From Siphonodentalium dalli (Eukaryota > Mollusca > Scaphopoda > Gadilida > Siphonodentaliidae), in NCBI GenBank assembly GCA_032622095.1, contig CP136061.1:51781762-51845761 (forward strand): a stretch of 64,000 bases of DNA, in the 5' to 3' direction. This document shows, in pieces, positions 37,665 through 50,907 of this stretch; position 1 is the stretch's first letter, and each line of letters begins with the position of its first letter. Under the pieces are notes generated by a model, which had not been told where the DNA came from, made no database searches, and saw nothing but the letters and a program-made list of their open reading frames with translations. Position numbers and translations under genes: made by a program.

Positions 37665-37757
37665 ATGGACGTACGAAATAAGGTGGCGGTTATTACAGGC
37701 TCCGCTCAGGGACTAGGGAAGGCGTTCGCGGAGGCATTTCTTCACCAGGGCGGACAC
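37665..37757 (+). CDS. HPGD-like: Gene 2, exon 1: 15-PGDH-like SDR, start and dinucleotide-binding motif
   Basis: ATG at 37665 in a good context (AAGATGG). The 31 codons read MDVRNKVAVITGSAQGLGKA then FAEAFLHQGGH, ending in phase 0 at a GTAAGT donor. VAVITGSAQGLGKAFAEA is beta strand 1, the TGxxxGxG glycine motif and helix alpha A of a classical SDR, and is close to VALVTGAAQGIGRAFAEA of human 15-PGDH. It is the true N-terminus, since SDRs of this family start a few residues before this strand. It lies 16.5 kb downstream of the gene 1 stop in the same orientation, as expected for tandem paralogues. Confidence 0.88.
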
Positions 37758-38508
37758 GTAAGTTTGCTTTGAACAATAATATGAGTGGCTTTATTCCTTC
37801 CTTTACTTAATGAACGGACCCATTCAGATATAAAACATACATTGGAATGGTATATTATTCATTTGGAGATGTGTTAAAACACAGACAGCAATTGCAGCTA
37901 GACGAAACAATAACACTCGTGCAGAATCATTACTATCCAAGCGACGGTAGTTTTGTTGCACTTATTATATGAAACTTTCAGACAAACATGAGCAGACGAC
38001 ACTCTTCTATATGCTTCTATGTATGTGCGGGGCTACCTGCAGGGTAATGGATGTTTTTTTATTTTATGTCCTACAAATTGTAAGAAACATTTATTTAAAA
38101 AAAATGATAACAAATTGTTAGGCCAATGCATTCTCTTATATATGCGAGGCGACCTATGGTCGACATGCATATATAAGAGAATGCATTGGCACAGGGTAAA
38201 AACATATACATAAAATATTCGTCAATGGGTATTCGAACGAAATAAAAATAAATATTAGAAAAGTCTCTAAACAATTATCAAAAACAGGTACATGTATCAA
38301 TAGACCAATGTTGTTGTGAGTTGTGGTTGTTTAAAAAAAAAAACTCAAATAACGAGATTTCGCATATCGAAACAATTATTATGTAGATGTTACTGTTACA
38401 GTGGATGTTTCCTTTACATGTAGTGCAATAAGATACCAACGTGTTATCAAAACATGACGGTAAACATTGGAACTTGGTCAAAACATTGCAAAACTATTCT
38501 GAAAATCA
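37758..38508 (+). other. Start of gene 2 intron 1, with one hairpin element
   Basis: The donor is GTAAGTTTGC and the whole intron is 37758-61705, about 23.9 kb. A full copy of the GCCAATGCATTCTCTTATAT hairpin lies at 38121-38190. It is preceded at 37981-38052 by a GACAAACATGAGCAGACGAC module that recurs near 38711 and, inverted, near 39542. Confidence 0.75.
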
Positions 38509-38510
38509 TA

Positions 38511-38971
38511 TGTGACCCGCCATATCAAATCCAGTCGTAAGTCGGGATTTATTTTACCCTGTGCCAATGCATTATCTTATATATGCGAGTCGACGATAGG
38601 TCGCCTCGCATATATAAGAGAATGCATTGGCCTAACACTTTTTTACAATTTAAAAAAAAATTCTTATATTCTTTAACAATTTTATAATTTCACCCATACA
38701 GAGCCCCAGACAAACATGAGCAGACGACACTCTTCTATATGCTTCTATATATGTGTGGGGCTACCTGCAGGGTAATGGATGTTTTTTGTTATTTTATGTC
38801 CTAAATATTGTAAGAAACATTTATTTAAAAAAAATAATAAAAAATTGTTTGGCCAATGTATTCTCTTATAAATGTGAGGCGACCTATGGTCGACTCGCAT
38901 ATATAAGAGAATGCATTGGCACAGGGTAACAAAATCCCGACTTACGACTGGATTTGATATGGCGGGTCGCA
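38511..38971. mobile_element. TIR element, TGTGACCCGCCATATC family, copy 1
   Basis: The left end TGTGACCCGCCATATCAAAT and the right end ATATGGCGGGTCGCA are inverses, with TA on both outsides (38509-38510 and 38972-38973). Hairpins at 38562-38632 and 38851-38920 lie inside, facing each other around a GAGCAGACGACACTCTTC core. No coding frame is seen. The TA flanks fit a Tc1/mariner-type MITE. Confidence 0.7.
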
Positions 38972-39286
38972 TATTTTGTTTTACCGTCTCGCGTGTGTGT
39001 TCCAAATGACGATATTGCAGGATCTGAGTATATTGATTTCAGTTGCGAGGCGAATCCCGATTTACGACTGGATTTGATATGGCGGGTCACATATTTGATC
39101 TTACTACACGTTTAGCGATGTTTGTTGACAAATCACTTGACAAGTTTTGATACTTAATAATGGTTTTAACGAGCGAAATGTCAATATTGTGGAACTATCA
39201 ATAATGAATATAAGAGCAACGTTTATCTATTTCTCCATATTCATCTTGGTACTGATGTTGTTAAGGACTTGCCTTTTCTGCACATT
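38972..39286. other. Mosaic of repeat pieces between two TIR elements
   Basis: Holds the inverse copy of the 35617-35670 module (38990-39043), a lone TIR end ATATGGCGGGTCACA (to 39091), and a TTTGTTGACAAATCACT dispersed repeat near 39121. Confidence 0.6.
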
Positions 39287-39709
39287 TGTGACCCGCCATA
39301 TCAAATCCAGTCGTAAGTCGGGATTTTTTTTACCCTGTGCCAATGCATTCTCTTATATATGCGAGTCGACCATAGGTCGCCTCGCATATATAAGAGAATG
39401 CATTGGCCTAACAGTTTTTATCATTTTGTTTAAATAAATGTTTCTTACAATTTTTAGGATATAAAATAAAAAACATCCATTACCCTGCAGGGAGCCCCAT
39501 ACATATATAGAAGCATATAAGAGTGTCGTCTGCTCATGTTTGTCTGGGGCTTCGTATGGGTGAAATTATAAAATTGTTAAAGAATACAAGAAAAACTTAT
39601 TAAAATTGTAAAAAGTTGTTATGGTCGACTCGCATATATAAGAGAATGCATTGGCACAGGGTAAAAAAATCCCGACTTACGACTGGATTTGATATGATGG
39701 CGGGTCACA
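39287..39709. mobile_element. TIR element, TGTGACCCGCCATATC family, copy 2
   Basis: Ends TGTGACCCGCCATATC and GATATGATGGCGGGTCACA, with a 3-bp insertion in the right end. The core is inverted relative to copy 1, with a full hairpin at 39339-39408 and a right half-hairpin at 39621-39656. Confidence 0.7.
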
Positions 39710-40719
39710 TTTACCCACTGCGGGTGCCTTGGGTCTCTTTACTTTAATCTTCACTCCTCTGATTTAACATTTTATTATTCGCGTCGGAACAATTTTGACT
39801 AACATCCATTACTCGTTTAGGATCTGTTAACCTCGCAGGGACGGAAGGGTGAGTATGCATCTGTATTAATAAAACACGTCATCATACATGTATCCCAACC
39901 AGAGTTATTTAAGAAAGGAGTGTAGTGCGGTGTGTGTGGTATTGAAGGATACGGCGCTTTGAACGTTGGGGCAAATTGTGTGAACCGCGAAGCAGTTTGA
40001 CACTAACTGTGCCCTATCGATCACAGCGCAGTATATGTATATATAAAAGAGTATGATCTGTCTGTTGGTATGTCTGTCTATTCGCGAGACAAAATCTAAA
40101 CCTTCTGTATAAAATAGAGAACTACCTCCTCCTCATTTAATCTAATTTGGAATGAGCGTCACCCACCTATTTGGTTCGATTGACTAATGCATACCTTCTC
40201 ATAAATGTGCAGAACACACCTTTAAGTCGGACGAACAAGGAGTCCGCGGTATGTATGAGGAGCGATAACTCTATACAACTCCATAACAAAATATTTTAAA
40301 AGGACGTGAGGCATTCGCAGTGGATTCATGGTGTGCAAACAACCATATCAGTCTGTAAGCGCATCAGCACTGAACTGTAGAGCATGTAGAATTATTTTTG
40401 GTTAAATTGCTGAAGTATGATGTTACACGTACACTTGTTGGTGATAGTATCTCACAGACTTTTATAAACTTTATTTTATTTCGTTTGAACCCACGCCGAA
40501 TGACCTTGTGTCCCTTTAACAAAATTCACTTTATATGGTGACACCTCGCTCATCGATGAATCAAGTCAATTGCATGCAATGCCCCTTTTCGATCTGAAAC
40601 ATCGTATACATCAGTGGGGAGTGATACATATCGTGAACGTTTTCACCCGGGATAAACTGAACTATAGCAATTGTACGTGTGTTTGTGATTTTATAATTAT
40701 GAATTTACTCTAATAGTGT

Positions 40720-40721
<2 letters not shown>
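39710..40721. other. Intronic stretch, no feature seen
   Basis: No gene or repeat could be supported here. Confidence 0.4.
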
Positions 40722-40781
<60 letters not shown>

Positions 40782-40797
40782 CCTCTCTCACCCTCTC

Positions 40798-40839
<42 letters not shown>

Positions 40840-41031
40840 CCCCTGTTCTCTTTAAAACATAATATATATGTCGTATAAAACAATGGAGTCGGAAAAATAA
40901 GTTGTCTGAAGTTTTCCCATTATACCAGAAATTTTTTGAAATTATGATTATACCAGCAATAATAAAGTGGATCAATATGATTTTGTTGAAAATTATCAAT
41001 AATAATTCTGTCGTGATGGAATGAATATTGT

Positions 41032-41095
<64 letters not shown>

Positions 41096-41110
41096 GTGAT
41101 GGAATGAATA
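40722..41110. repeat. CT microsatellites and an 83-bp direct duplication
   Basis: Long CT runs lie at 40722-40847 and 41034-41094. CGTGATGGAATGAATATTG occurs at 41012 and again at 41095, on both sides of the second CT run. The minus-strand frame rich in alternating Arg-Glu is a by-product. Confidence 0.9.
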
Positions 41111-41825
41111 TTGTTCTTCTCCAAATATTAGTGTTAATTTACTTTAAACATATTTTATTCGTTCATAAATATACAAAAGGGATCGGGACACGAGTTATTT
41201 CAACGTATGTAGCCCATCTCCCGTACAAAATTGACATTACATTGTTATAAAATGACAATAATGGGATAACAGAAACGTTTGTACCTGGTGAGAAAACAAT
41301 TTGAGTTTCATTATGTCGAATAACATCTTTCAGCGTATATGTCTATGGATTACCAATTAGGACGAGCATAAAACTATACATATTTATATATATTGGGATA
41401 TTTAAGGAAGATGTGAAATATAGATTTCAAGGCTATATATGTATCAAACATTTGACTGTAAAGTTAGTCTGAATATTGGTATATATAGTAGAGAATTAGG
41501 CGATTGGCCCAATGACTCCCTTGACAGTCACGCTGGAAGAAATTATCGATGTGGATGTGGCGACCCGAATGGGGGAGGGGTGTCTAGCAATGTTTGTGTT
41601 TGCTGTATGTTGGGCGATTTGTGGTTGACATTGGATTGTGGCTGTTTGATGTCAGAGCAGCCAGACATTCATTAATCAAAGCGTTTTGTCGTAGCAATAT
41701 ACTGCACTATTTGGAAAACACCTTATATTCTCCAGAATTGAGATGTACCATATCCCGATAATAAATTGGTCAATGTCAGTTATAATGAAGCGATCACGGT
41801 TTAACTTATCGTCAAGTTCCAACCG
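41111..41825. other. Intronic stretch, little seen
   Basis: No repeat recognised. The minus strand at 41700-41815 may hold the tail of the LINE at 42242, but this is weak. Confidence 0.35.
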
Positions 41826-41827
41826 TA

Positions 41828-42234
41828 TTGAGCCCCGGGGGTGACATCCGTTTTTCTTTTATAAAGTCGTGGCCACGAGAATAAGGTCGTGGCCACGAGC
41901 ATAAGGTCGTGGCCACGAGAATAAGGCCGTGGCCACGAGGATATGAAGTCGTGGCCACGAGAATAAGGTCGTGCCCACGATAATATGAAGTCGTGGCCAC
42001 GAGAATAAGGTCGTGGCCACGAGAATATGAAGTCGTGGCCACGCGACTATGAAGTCGTGGCCACGACCTAATTCGTGGCCACGACTTTATTATCGTGGCC
42101 ACGACTTCATATTCTCGTGGCCACGACTTAATTCTCGTGGCCACGACCTTATTCTCGTGGGCACGCTTTATTCTCATGGCCACGACTTCATATTCTCGTG
42201 GCCACGACTTTCGGATGTCACCTCAGGGGCTCCA
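41828..42234. mobile_element. Foldback element of TCGTGGCCACGA units, copy 1
   Basis: Ends TTGAGCCCCGGGGGTGACAT and ATGTCACCTCAGGGGCTCCA are imperfect inverses. The inside is a tandem array of about 17 to 20 bp units, each a 12-bp palindrome TCGTGGCCACGA joined by GAATAAGG-like linkers. The linker orientation flips near 42065, so the whole element is one large foldback. Both ends abut TA. Confidence 0.85.
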
Positions 42235-42241
42235 TACATTT

Positions 42242-42574
42242 TTATATAAAGGACACATCAAAAGAAATGTATGCATCTTCTAAAGGGTTCCCACAACTGC
42301 AAGCAGGACTTTCGAATATGTAGTTTTGATACATATCAGCGCGAAGTTCACTGCACTCGTTTCGAGTTCCGGAATGTATCAAATTATAACGTCTGAAACC
42401 TGAATAGAAGTGGGGGCTCACGGGGTTTGGGGGTTGGTATACGAGTCGTAAATTGAATTTGAAGTCAGAGAAAGGGACAACGTCGGTCATTGTTATTGTT
42501 AATGACTTGTAAATCGAAGTAATAATAGACTCGTAGCAATTGTTATCCATATATATGACTATGTATATATGCAT
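42242..42574 (-). pseudogene. LINE C-terminal zinc-knuckle fragment
   Basis: The minus strand reads RRYNLIHSGTRNECSELRAD then MYQNYIFESPACSCGNPLED with AYISFD after it. LxxGxSxLxxxxxxxxxxxSPxCxCGxxxEDxxH is the typical C-terminal region of many LINE reverse transcriptases. The final His is replaced by Tyr-Ile and the frame ends soon after, next to the foldback element. It is a dead fragment antisense to gene 2. Confidence 0.6.
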
Positions 42575-45500
42575 GTGAATATGTATATATTATATATGTC
42601 CATGTATACCCCGCCTGCTATATTATGTGTTAACCTCAAACACTGTATTTACAGTTTAATGACAAATAAACATATTGAATTGAATCGCTTATTATCCCAG
42701 ACTCATGGACCGATTTCAACCAATTTTGTCTTTGTACTCCGGCAGATGTTACATGTATGACGGCATTATGTTTTCAAAAACTTTGATTTAAAAATTGTTG
42801 TTAAATTGAGCAAGGTGTTCAAACTTAAAAAATAAATCAAAATAAAAGTTGTTTTTTTAAAGCAAATTGTTTAAACGATCAAAATGTGCGATAAGCACAC
42901 CAATAGTAGAGTCGCTTATGTACTTCCGTGGGATTTTTTTTAACAAATGTAGAGACTATGATATTATGATAGGGTATCACTTACTTTGGCGGAAAAAGAT
43001 TGTACAGAACCCAAATTCATGGGAAACTGTTATTCAAGTCAAAGATGGCTGCCAAAATGGCACCAAAAATCAACAATTTTGCAAGTTTCAAGAATCTCAT
43101 GTAAATCGCCTTTCGTTTGGTGATTTGTGACAATTCGGTGTTTACTTGTTGCTTCAGCAATGTAGTGCACCAATTGTATTGTACAAAACATGTTCGATCT
43201 GTCAAAAATCCAATATAGACAACTATTATAGCAGTTTGTCAAAAATCAATTCCGATATTCTAGCAATAAAGAAATGAGCGGAATTTAGTGAGGAGAAAGA
43301 CCTTTTCTAGCCACATACGGAATTATTATCACACTTCAACAGAACTGTTCAATTTCACCCAAGATGGCTACCAGAATGGCGGTCAAAATACAAAGTCACC
43401 CTGGCATTCCATCAGGGGGTATTAGGTTAATCGGCTACTTTTAAATAAATGTGCATAGCTGTAATTTCTTATACAAACTAACGGATGTCATATACTGCAT
43501 ACGTGACGTACATAATTATGTCTTCAAATTTCCTGATATCAACTGAGGAGGGAGTTGTACAGAAAATTCAGCTCTCTATGTGAAATTATAAAGTATTATG
43601 TGTAGACCTCCATCTTAGCTTGAGAGACAAGCGTTACCATTCCAGTGTCTAGCCTGTGTGTTATACTCTAAGTCGGAGTACTAATTGAGAAATATTGGTG
43701 GTTACCATATCAAATGGCAATTGATGATGCAGATAAGCGTTGGTGTTAGTTCGTTGCATGACATCTCCTCAGTAGAAAATGCCTATAGTGTAGCATATAA
43801 GGTAGCAGCACACAGCTGTTTATTGTGATAGATATGGAGTAGGGATTGTATTTCTCAGCTATACCATGATTCTTCTTGGCAAGACAGAAAGAACACATCC
43901 TTGTTTATAAAGCACAAACAGTAGTAGAATTAATTATATGGCTGTCGTTTGGCCCGCTTGTCTCACTGTCAGTTGCGCTGTATCCTTGAATTAAATTTAC
44001 TTGGTAACACCATTTGAACCTCGTTTAGCGGAACTTATCAGGTTTCAATCGTATTGATAACCACGTCAGGTCAAAATAGAATAGACACACATAGGCGGAT
44101 AATATGTTCGTAAAAGGCGTAGCATCCGGTATCAAGATTAAAGTGATATATTGTGCATACCAGGTTCTGAAATCTGGATGCATGATGATATTCTACAAAA
44201 TGGGCCAACCACTTTCATAGCATATGTGGATTCATTTTGTGAAGTTACTATAAGGAAATGTTTATTCAGTTGAAACGAACATTAACATACACAAGGCTAG
44301 ATTCCAGACACCAGGCGAAGTGGTGTGTCTGGTTCTTGACTTTCCTCGTGTTCGGTTAATTGGAGGTAGCCACACAGCGTGCTCGCCCAATATACGAATT
44401 GTGTCTTTGGTATGAACACAGTAGGCTGATAAGGTCCATTGGTAGTATACAACAAAATTATATCCCATATTGATTTATATGTGATAGGCATATGAAGAGT
44501 TTAGTGGGACAATGCATTGCGTTTGTACATCAGTTCAACGGGAAAGTGGTTCTTGACAATGTTTATGATTGTGCTGCCGGTCCCCCTTGATAAATGACTA
44601 TTTTGAAGTTATATAGATACGAGCCAAATATAGAAAGGCGATACTAATTATATTACTTTCCCTCGTTTTGACGAAATGTACGATCACACGGTGGGAGACG
44701 GGTGAAGAATCCATTGGTAATAATGGGTCTTCTGGTGTCGTCGTCAGTTTGATTTATTATGTCCAATATACTCTGGAATCCAGGTTTTGATTACTGAATG
44801 ACATAATGGAGCAACGTAGTCCACTAACTTCTTACAACACAATGTGAAGTAATAGTTGGAGTTAATAACAGCTCATGACGTGCCATGTTGATTCTGGTTA
44901 GAATGTTATCATGAACCAAAGGAAATGCGGATATGAAGGAAGTTGAATTAGCATGCGTAACCATGGAGATGGCCATGGTTCACTATAATAATGTCATCTT
45001 TGAGATCATATTATATAGGCCGAAACAGCTATATCCTAATGCCCCAAACTGTTCTAATTCTGTTCGACTAGGAAGTATCATATCACATACCTTAGTTTAA
45101 ACAGTATTTATTCCATGAATAATACAACAGCAATAACTATTCAACGCGGACCGAATTCGACATCAACTGTGCAGGCTTATGTGAGTCATTTCCGGGAATC
45201 ATTTTATATTCACCCCACCTAACGAGAGCGTGATGGTTCAGAGATACAAATTGGCGCTACTTGCTTGTGAGACAAACTAATTATTTTCATACATGTAATA
45301 ATATAAAAAATATTATACAAGTAAATATATTGCTTGAGTTCTGGTTCAAATTTGTCACGACCCCATCTTGGTTGTCATATTAATGCACACGTGGAAATGT
45401 ACCCGCACTTAGTATGAACTGGTGACATGAAACAGTTTAAGTATAAGGCAATCATCAACATTTCCTCCTACACATATATGTTTGCCATAATGGTAGAAGC

Positions 45501-45885
45501 GGGTGCATGATCACTTTGTATCGATTTTCCAATCCAATAACTAAGAGTACCCATACAAGGATTCATTGTACGAGGACTTTGATGGATACTATGTCAGAAA
45601 ACTTCTGTGTAACTTCGACAGACTATCCAAACTCGTTCATCAACCAAGCCTATAACGGCGGTATGCATGTACCATGATGAAGTTGACAATATTGTAGTAT
45701 ATCTATACTATCTGAACAAGGCCCCGGGTGATCTCCTGGTTTATATTTTCAATTTCAGACTTCAAAGGGCAGTCACTGTTAGCTATATACAGTAATCTGA
45801 TTGCGTTTTAGTATATAAGAGTAGATATACTCAATCGTTATTGATATGTAAGAATGTATGGTGATCACATGCATCATTTGAGCGC
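42575..45885. other. Intronic stretch with scattered AAGATGGC motifs
   Basis: AAGATGGCTGCCAAAATGGC at 43043 and AAGATGGCTACCAGAATGGC near 43362 relate to the blocks in the foldback arms at 28.8-29.6 kb. No gene is recognised. Confidence 0.45.
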
Positions 45886-46200
45886 TGGTAGCTGACAGTG
45901 CACTGCCAAAAATAATTTCTTAATAAGATAAAATATCTTGAAACAAGAAAAACTATTTCCTGAAACAGGAAAATAAATCTTATTTTGGGAAATATACCCC
46001 CCAAGTCTGCTACATCAAGAAAATTTAAGAAACTCACACCAGACAAGAGATAGTTTTCTCAAAAAAGATAGATTTTAGTCTTGAAACAAGAAACAATTTC
46101 CTTACTAAGAAAATGGCTTCAAAAATTAAATATATATTTCCTGTTTCAAGATTTTTTTTCTAAGTTAAGAAATACTTAAAGAAAATATTTCTAAACCAAG
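45886..46200. repeat. AAGAAA-rich degenerate element, copy 1
   Basis: Begins CAGTGCACTGCCAAAAATAA and continues with many TCTTGAAACAAGAAA-like pieces on both strands, which can fold back. A related element in the opposite orientation ends at about 59503. Confidence 0.65.
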
Positions 46201-46620
46201 AATTAATTGTTATGTACAAATTACTGCTGTATTGGAATAACTGTAAAAGTCCAACGAGAGCAAAATTATGATCAAAATTTTATGGTAAACATTGAAAAAG
46301 GTCCAACCTGTTGATTAAATATTCTGAAATTCATATTCATACTTAAATATTTGAACTAAATGTAATACTACAGCTATAGGATTATATAATTGTTGACAAG
46401 TCACTCACTGTAACAGTTTTGTTTACATAACATTGGAAAAGATGCAACCTGTTGATTAAATATTCTGAAAATGTTATTCATAGTTAAATATTTGAACTAA
46501 TAATACAGCTAGAATTATATATTTGTTGACAAATCACTGTAACAGTTTTGTTTACATAACAATAGTTTCAACATATGTAATTTTGGTATTGGCAATCTGT
46601 CAGTAAGTGTTTTTATCTAT
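46201..46620. repeat. Dispersed repeat around TTGACAAATCACTGTAACAG
   Basis: Two tandem copies here (near 46393 and 46526), each ending TTTTGTTTACATAACA. Another copy lies near 56037 and a diverged one near 39121. Confidence 0.7.
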
Positions 46621-46829
46621 TTCTCAATTCTCGTAGGGCTTGCTGACATTTATACAATTTTAATAAAATTTTGTTTGCACAATATAGTGGGTCGCCATTG
46701 AGGAGGCCTCCCTTGAAATCTCCAGTTGGCGGTTTGCCACACCATCCCGAACTAGACAAACCTCTCTGGTGGCCCCCTTGCATTGAACCTATTAATTAAA
46801 CCGGTACTTCAAGCTGGTATATACCTCTC

Positions 46830-49805
46830 TTATAAAAGGATGGAAGATGCTACCAATTTCAAACCGATGGTATTTCTTCAGAGTTGACTCTCTTGTATTA
46901 TGAAAGCAAGCCCAATGAGGCCATGCACCTATTGTATGTTTATAACACACAAAAGACTATATCTTAGCAGAATGCATGTCTCTGATGGTACAAACAATAA
47001 AATATCCAATTTATCCATAGTTGAATTTCATTTGGCTATATAGGAAAGCATACAATGTGGCTTTTGTGTAGTTTACACAAAGTATTTTAAGTAAAATATC
47101 CATCAAGTGATGTATTCTGCCTTGTCCTATATATTAAAATGCATGCAATGGCCATGATAAATGCTTAATTTATTGGTAGAGATATCCATCTGATAAGAAA
47201 TACTGACATTTTAGGTTTGATACACCATTTCAGCTGGCTTGGCATCTTTTAAATTTGAAACCTAAGGGAATTTATTCAGCTTTGACTCTCTAAATTATGG
47301 AAGAAAGCCCAAATGAAGCCACTATTTGCATGTTAATAACATGTATAAGGCTATATCTCAACAGAATACATGTCTCTGATAAAATGCACAATAAAATATC
47401 CATAGTTCAATTGCATTTGGCTATAGAGGGATGCATACAATCTTGCTTTTATGTAGTTTCAACAGACTATTTTAAGTAAAATATCCATCAAATGATGTGT
47501 TCTACATAGCCTTGTATATTAAAATGCATGTCATGACCATGGGAAATGTTTAATTCATTAGTTGATATGTCCATCTGATAAGAAATACTGACATTTGAGG
47601 TTTAAAATACCATTTCATGGGATTATGGGATCATAAATATCAAACTAAGGGAATTTCTTCAGATTTGACTCTCTAAATAATGGAAGAAAGCCCAAATGAA
47701 GCCACTATTTGCACATTAATGACATGTATAAGGCTATATCTCAACAGAATACATGTCTCTGATAAAATACACAATAAAATATCCATAGTTTAATTGCATT
47801 TGGCTATAGAGGGATGCATACAATATTGCTTTTATGTAGTTTCCACAGACTATTTTAAGTAAGATATCCATCAAATAATGTTTTCTACCTTGCCCTATAT
47901 ATCATAATGCATGCAGTGACCATGAGAAATGTTTAATCTATTGGGAGAGATGTCCATCTGATAAGAAATACTGCCATTTAAGGTTTGATACACCATTTCA
48001 GCTTTAAAATAAGGGAATCTCTTCAGGTTTGACTCTCTAAATTATGGAAGCAAGCCCAAATGAAGCCACTATTTGCATGTTTATAACCAACATAAGGCTA
48101 TATCTCAACAGAATACATGTCTCTGATGAAATCAACAATAAAATATCAACAGTTTAATTTGTTTTGGCTATACAGGGATACATACAACATGGCTTTTATG
48201 TTGTTTCCACAGACTATTTTAAGTAAAATATCCATCAAATGATGTGTTCTGCCTTATCCTGTATATTAAAATGCATTCAATGACCATGAATTTTTTTTAA
48301 TTTATTGGTAGAGATGTCCATCTGATAAGAAAAAAAACTGCCATTTGAGGTTTGATACACCATTTCAGCTGGCTTGGCATCTTACAAATTTGAAATAAGG
48401 GAATTTATTCAGCTTTGACCCTCTAAATTATGGAAAAAAGCCTAAATGATGCCATTATTGGCATGTTTATAATATATATAAGGCTATATCTGAACAGAAT
48501 ACATGTCTCAGATGAAATAAACAATACAATATCCATAGTTTAATTTGATTTGGCTATACGGGGATGCATACAATATTGCTTTTATGTAGTTTCCACAGAC
48601 TATTTTAAGTAAAATATCCATCAAATGATGTTTCCTACATTGCCTTGTATATTAAAATGCATGCAATGACCATGAGAAATGTTTAATTTATTGGTAGAGA
48701 TGTCCATCTGATAAGAAATACTGCCATTTAAGGTTTGATACACCATTTCAGCTGGCTTGGCATCTTATAAATTTTAAATAAGGCAATCTCTTCAGCTTTG
48801 ACTCTCTAAATTATGGAAGAAAGCCCAAATGAAGCCACTATTTGCATGTTTATAACATATATAAGGTTATATCTCAACAGAATACATGTCTCTGATGAAA
48901 TAAACAATAACATATCAATAGTTTAATTTTATTTGGCTATACAGGGATGCATACAATATTGCTTTTATGTAGTTTCCACAGACTATTTTAAATAAAATAT
49001 CCATCAAATGATGTTTTCTACATTGCCTTGTATATTAAAATGGATGCAATGACCATGATAAATGTTTAATTTATTGGTAGAGATGTCCATCTGATAAGAA
49101 ATACTGCCATTTGAGGTTTGATACACCATTTCAGCTGGCTTGGCATCTTATAAATTTGAAATAAGGGAATCTATTCAGCTTTGACTCTCTAAATTATGGA
49201 AGAAAGCTCAAATGAGGCCACTATTTGCATGTTTATAACATATATAAGGCTATATCTCAACAGAATACATGTCTCTGATGAAATAAACAATAAAATATCC
49301 ATAGTTGTATTTCATTTGGCTATACATTGATGCATACAATATGGCTTTTAGGTAGTGTCCACAAAATATTTTAAGTAAAATATTCAAAATATAATGTAAT
49401 CTACCTTGTCCTGTACATTAAAATCCATGCAATGATCATGAGAAATGTTTAATTTATTGGCAGAGATATCCATCTAATAAAGAAGTACTAACATTTGATG
49501 TTTGTGACATCAATTCAGCAGGCCAGACATGCTACAACTTTCAAACTAAGAGAATTTCCTCATATTTGACTCTCTAAATGATGGAAGTTAGCCCAAATGA
49601 AGCAACTATTTGCATGTCTATAATGTATAAGGCTATATAAAATAATAACATGTCTATAGTTCATAGTTCAGTTGGCTAGACAGGGTGCATAAAATATGGC
49701 TTTAAGTTAGTTTTCAAAAACTAGAATATCTATCAAATGATGTAATCTACCTTCCCCTGTGTATTAAAAGTGCATGCAATGACCTGAGAAATGTTTAGTT
49801 TATTG
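46830..49805. repeat. 380-bp satellite, about eight tandem copies
   Basis: The landmark TTGACTCTCTAAATTATGGA or a variant occurs near 46886, 47283, 47667, 48031, 48417, 48799, 49182 and 49568, a spacing of 364 to 397 bp. Other constant parts include GGCTATATCTCAACAGAATA and GATGTCCATCTGATAAGAAA. The copies are AT-rich, share no open frame, and are most diverged at the two outer copies. Confidence 0.92.
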
Positions 49806-49819
49806 GCAAGCCTTGTAAA

Positions 49820-50075
49820 CCAGTACATTCTCTTATATATGATGCGAGGCTCCATATGGATGACTCACATATATAAGAGAACGCTCTAGCACATGGTCTT
49901 TAATGCTGCACTGGTCAGCGCAATTCCCGCCATGGGCATATATACATGTATGGGAGGCCCTTTTCACATTTATTATTTATTTACGCTTGAGCGCAAATAT
50001 TTGCGCTTAAGTGCAAATAACCTCTATCATTTGAGCTTAAGCACAAATATATATGCTTAAGCGTAGCGCAAATAA
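49820..50075. repeat. Diverged hairpin element followed by GCGCAAATATTTGCGC palindromes
   Basis: 49820-49890 is a degraded copy of the CATTCTCTTATATATG hairpin family. At 49984-50075 a run of inverted TTTGCGCTTAAGC and GCTTAAGCGCAAA pieces can form several nested stems. Confidence 0.6.
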
Positions 50076-50896
50076 AAATTAATATGCATTGATCCCCCCC
50101 CCCTGAATTAATTTTAAATGGCACAGGCCAAAACACATCACTCAAGTCTATCTATGACCACCATATGAGTAATCCCAGTAATCCCTAGAAACATTTTATG
50201 ACCATGAAAATGGTATAGATCTGTGCAGAAATAACACCAGATACAGAGATGTGTTTAATTTCGTTCCGCGAAAACAACCGTTCCTGATATTTTGTTTACC
50301 GCCACGTCACCAGGTTGGTTGGTCCATTTTGACAAATTTTCAAGGTCGGAAATGAACTCTTCACAGTACACTTGATATGATTATTCAGGTAAGTGAACTA
50401 ATAAGTAAACTGTTGAAGTGTTTTCTCTTTACGACAATGTTGTTACGAGTGATATACTTAATTGAACTACGATTAAAATTGCGTGATTTATTCATATTCT
50501 TCAAATGAAATCAACGTGAATTTTACTGTCCGTGAAATATGTAAAAAAAAATTAGAATACGATGATCGGGTTGTGATATGTTATGATTTGTCATGTTAAA
50601 ATAGTAACATCTGATGGACCATGATTATACGGCATTGATCATTCGTATATCTATGTACCCCTACACAATATTCGTGAAACTTTGCAAAAACGGTTTTTAT
50701 TAAATTATAATTTGTGCTTAATTTCCATGCTGCATAAAAGTAAAGTATTCCGTAAATGGGAATCTTTACTCTAGAAAATCAAATTCTGGCATGAAGCCAT
50801 AATTGCTGTGTATTATCGGTCGAGATTAATATGACAATACTAGTTGGAAAACAAAAAGGTCACATTTATTGAAAATATAACTTGAAAGGCAATTAT
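50076..50896 (+). other. Intronic stretch with a candidate first-exon end
   Basis: Mostly AT-rich. At 50377-50388 an ATG ATT ATT CAG is followed by the strong donor GTAAGTGAAC, in phase with a possible exon at 53102. This is only a suggestion of a nested transcript. Confidence 0.25.
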
Positions 50897-50907
50897 ATAT
50901 AAAGGTA

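Noticed and set aside
40697-40999. Arg-Glu-rich minus-strand frame
   Set aside because: Direct translation of a CT microsatellite.
41812-42283. Frames reading SRGHDLILVATTSY in the foldback element (also 51105-51466)
   Set aside because: Several overlapping frames on both strands arise from the TCGTGGCCACGA units; this is non-coding element sequence.
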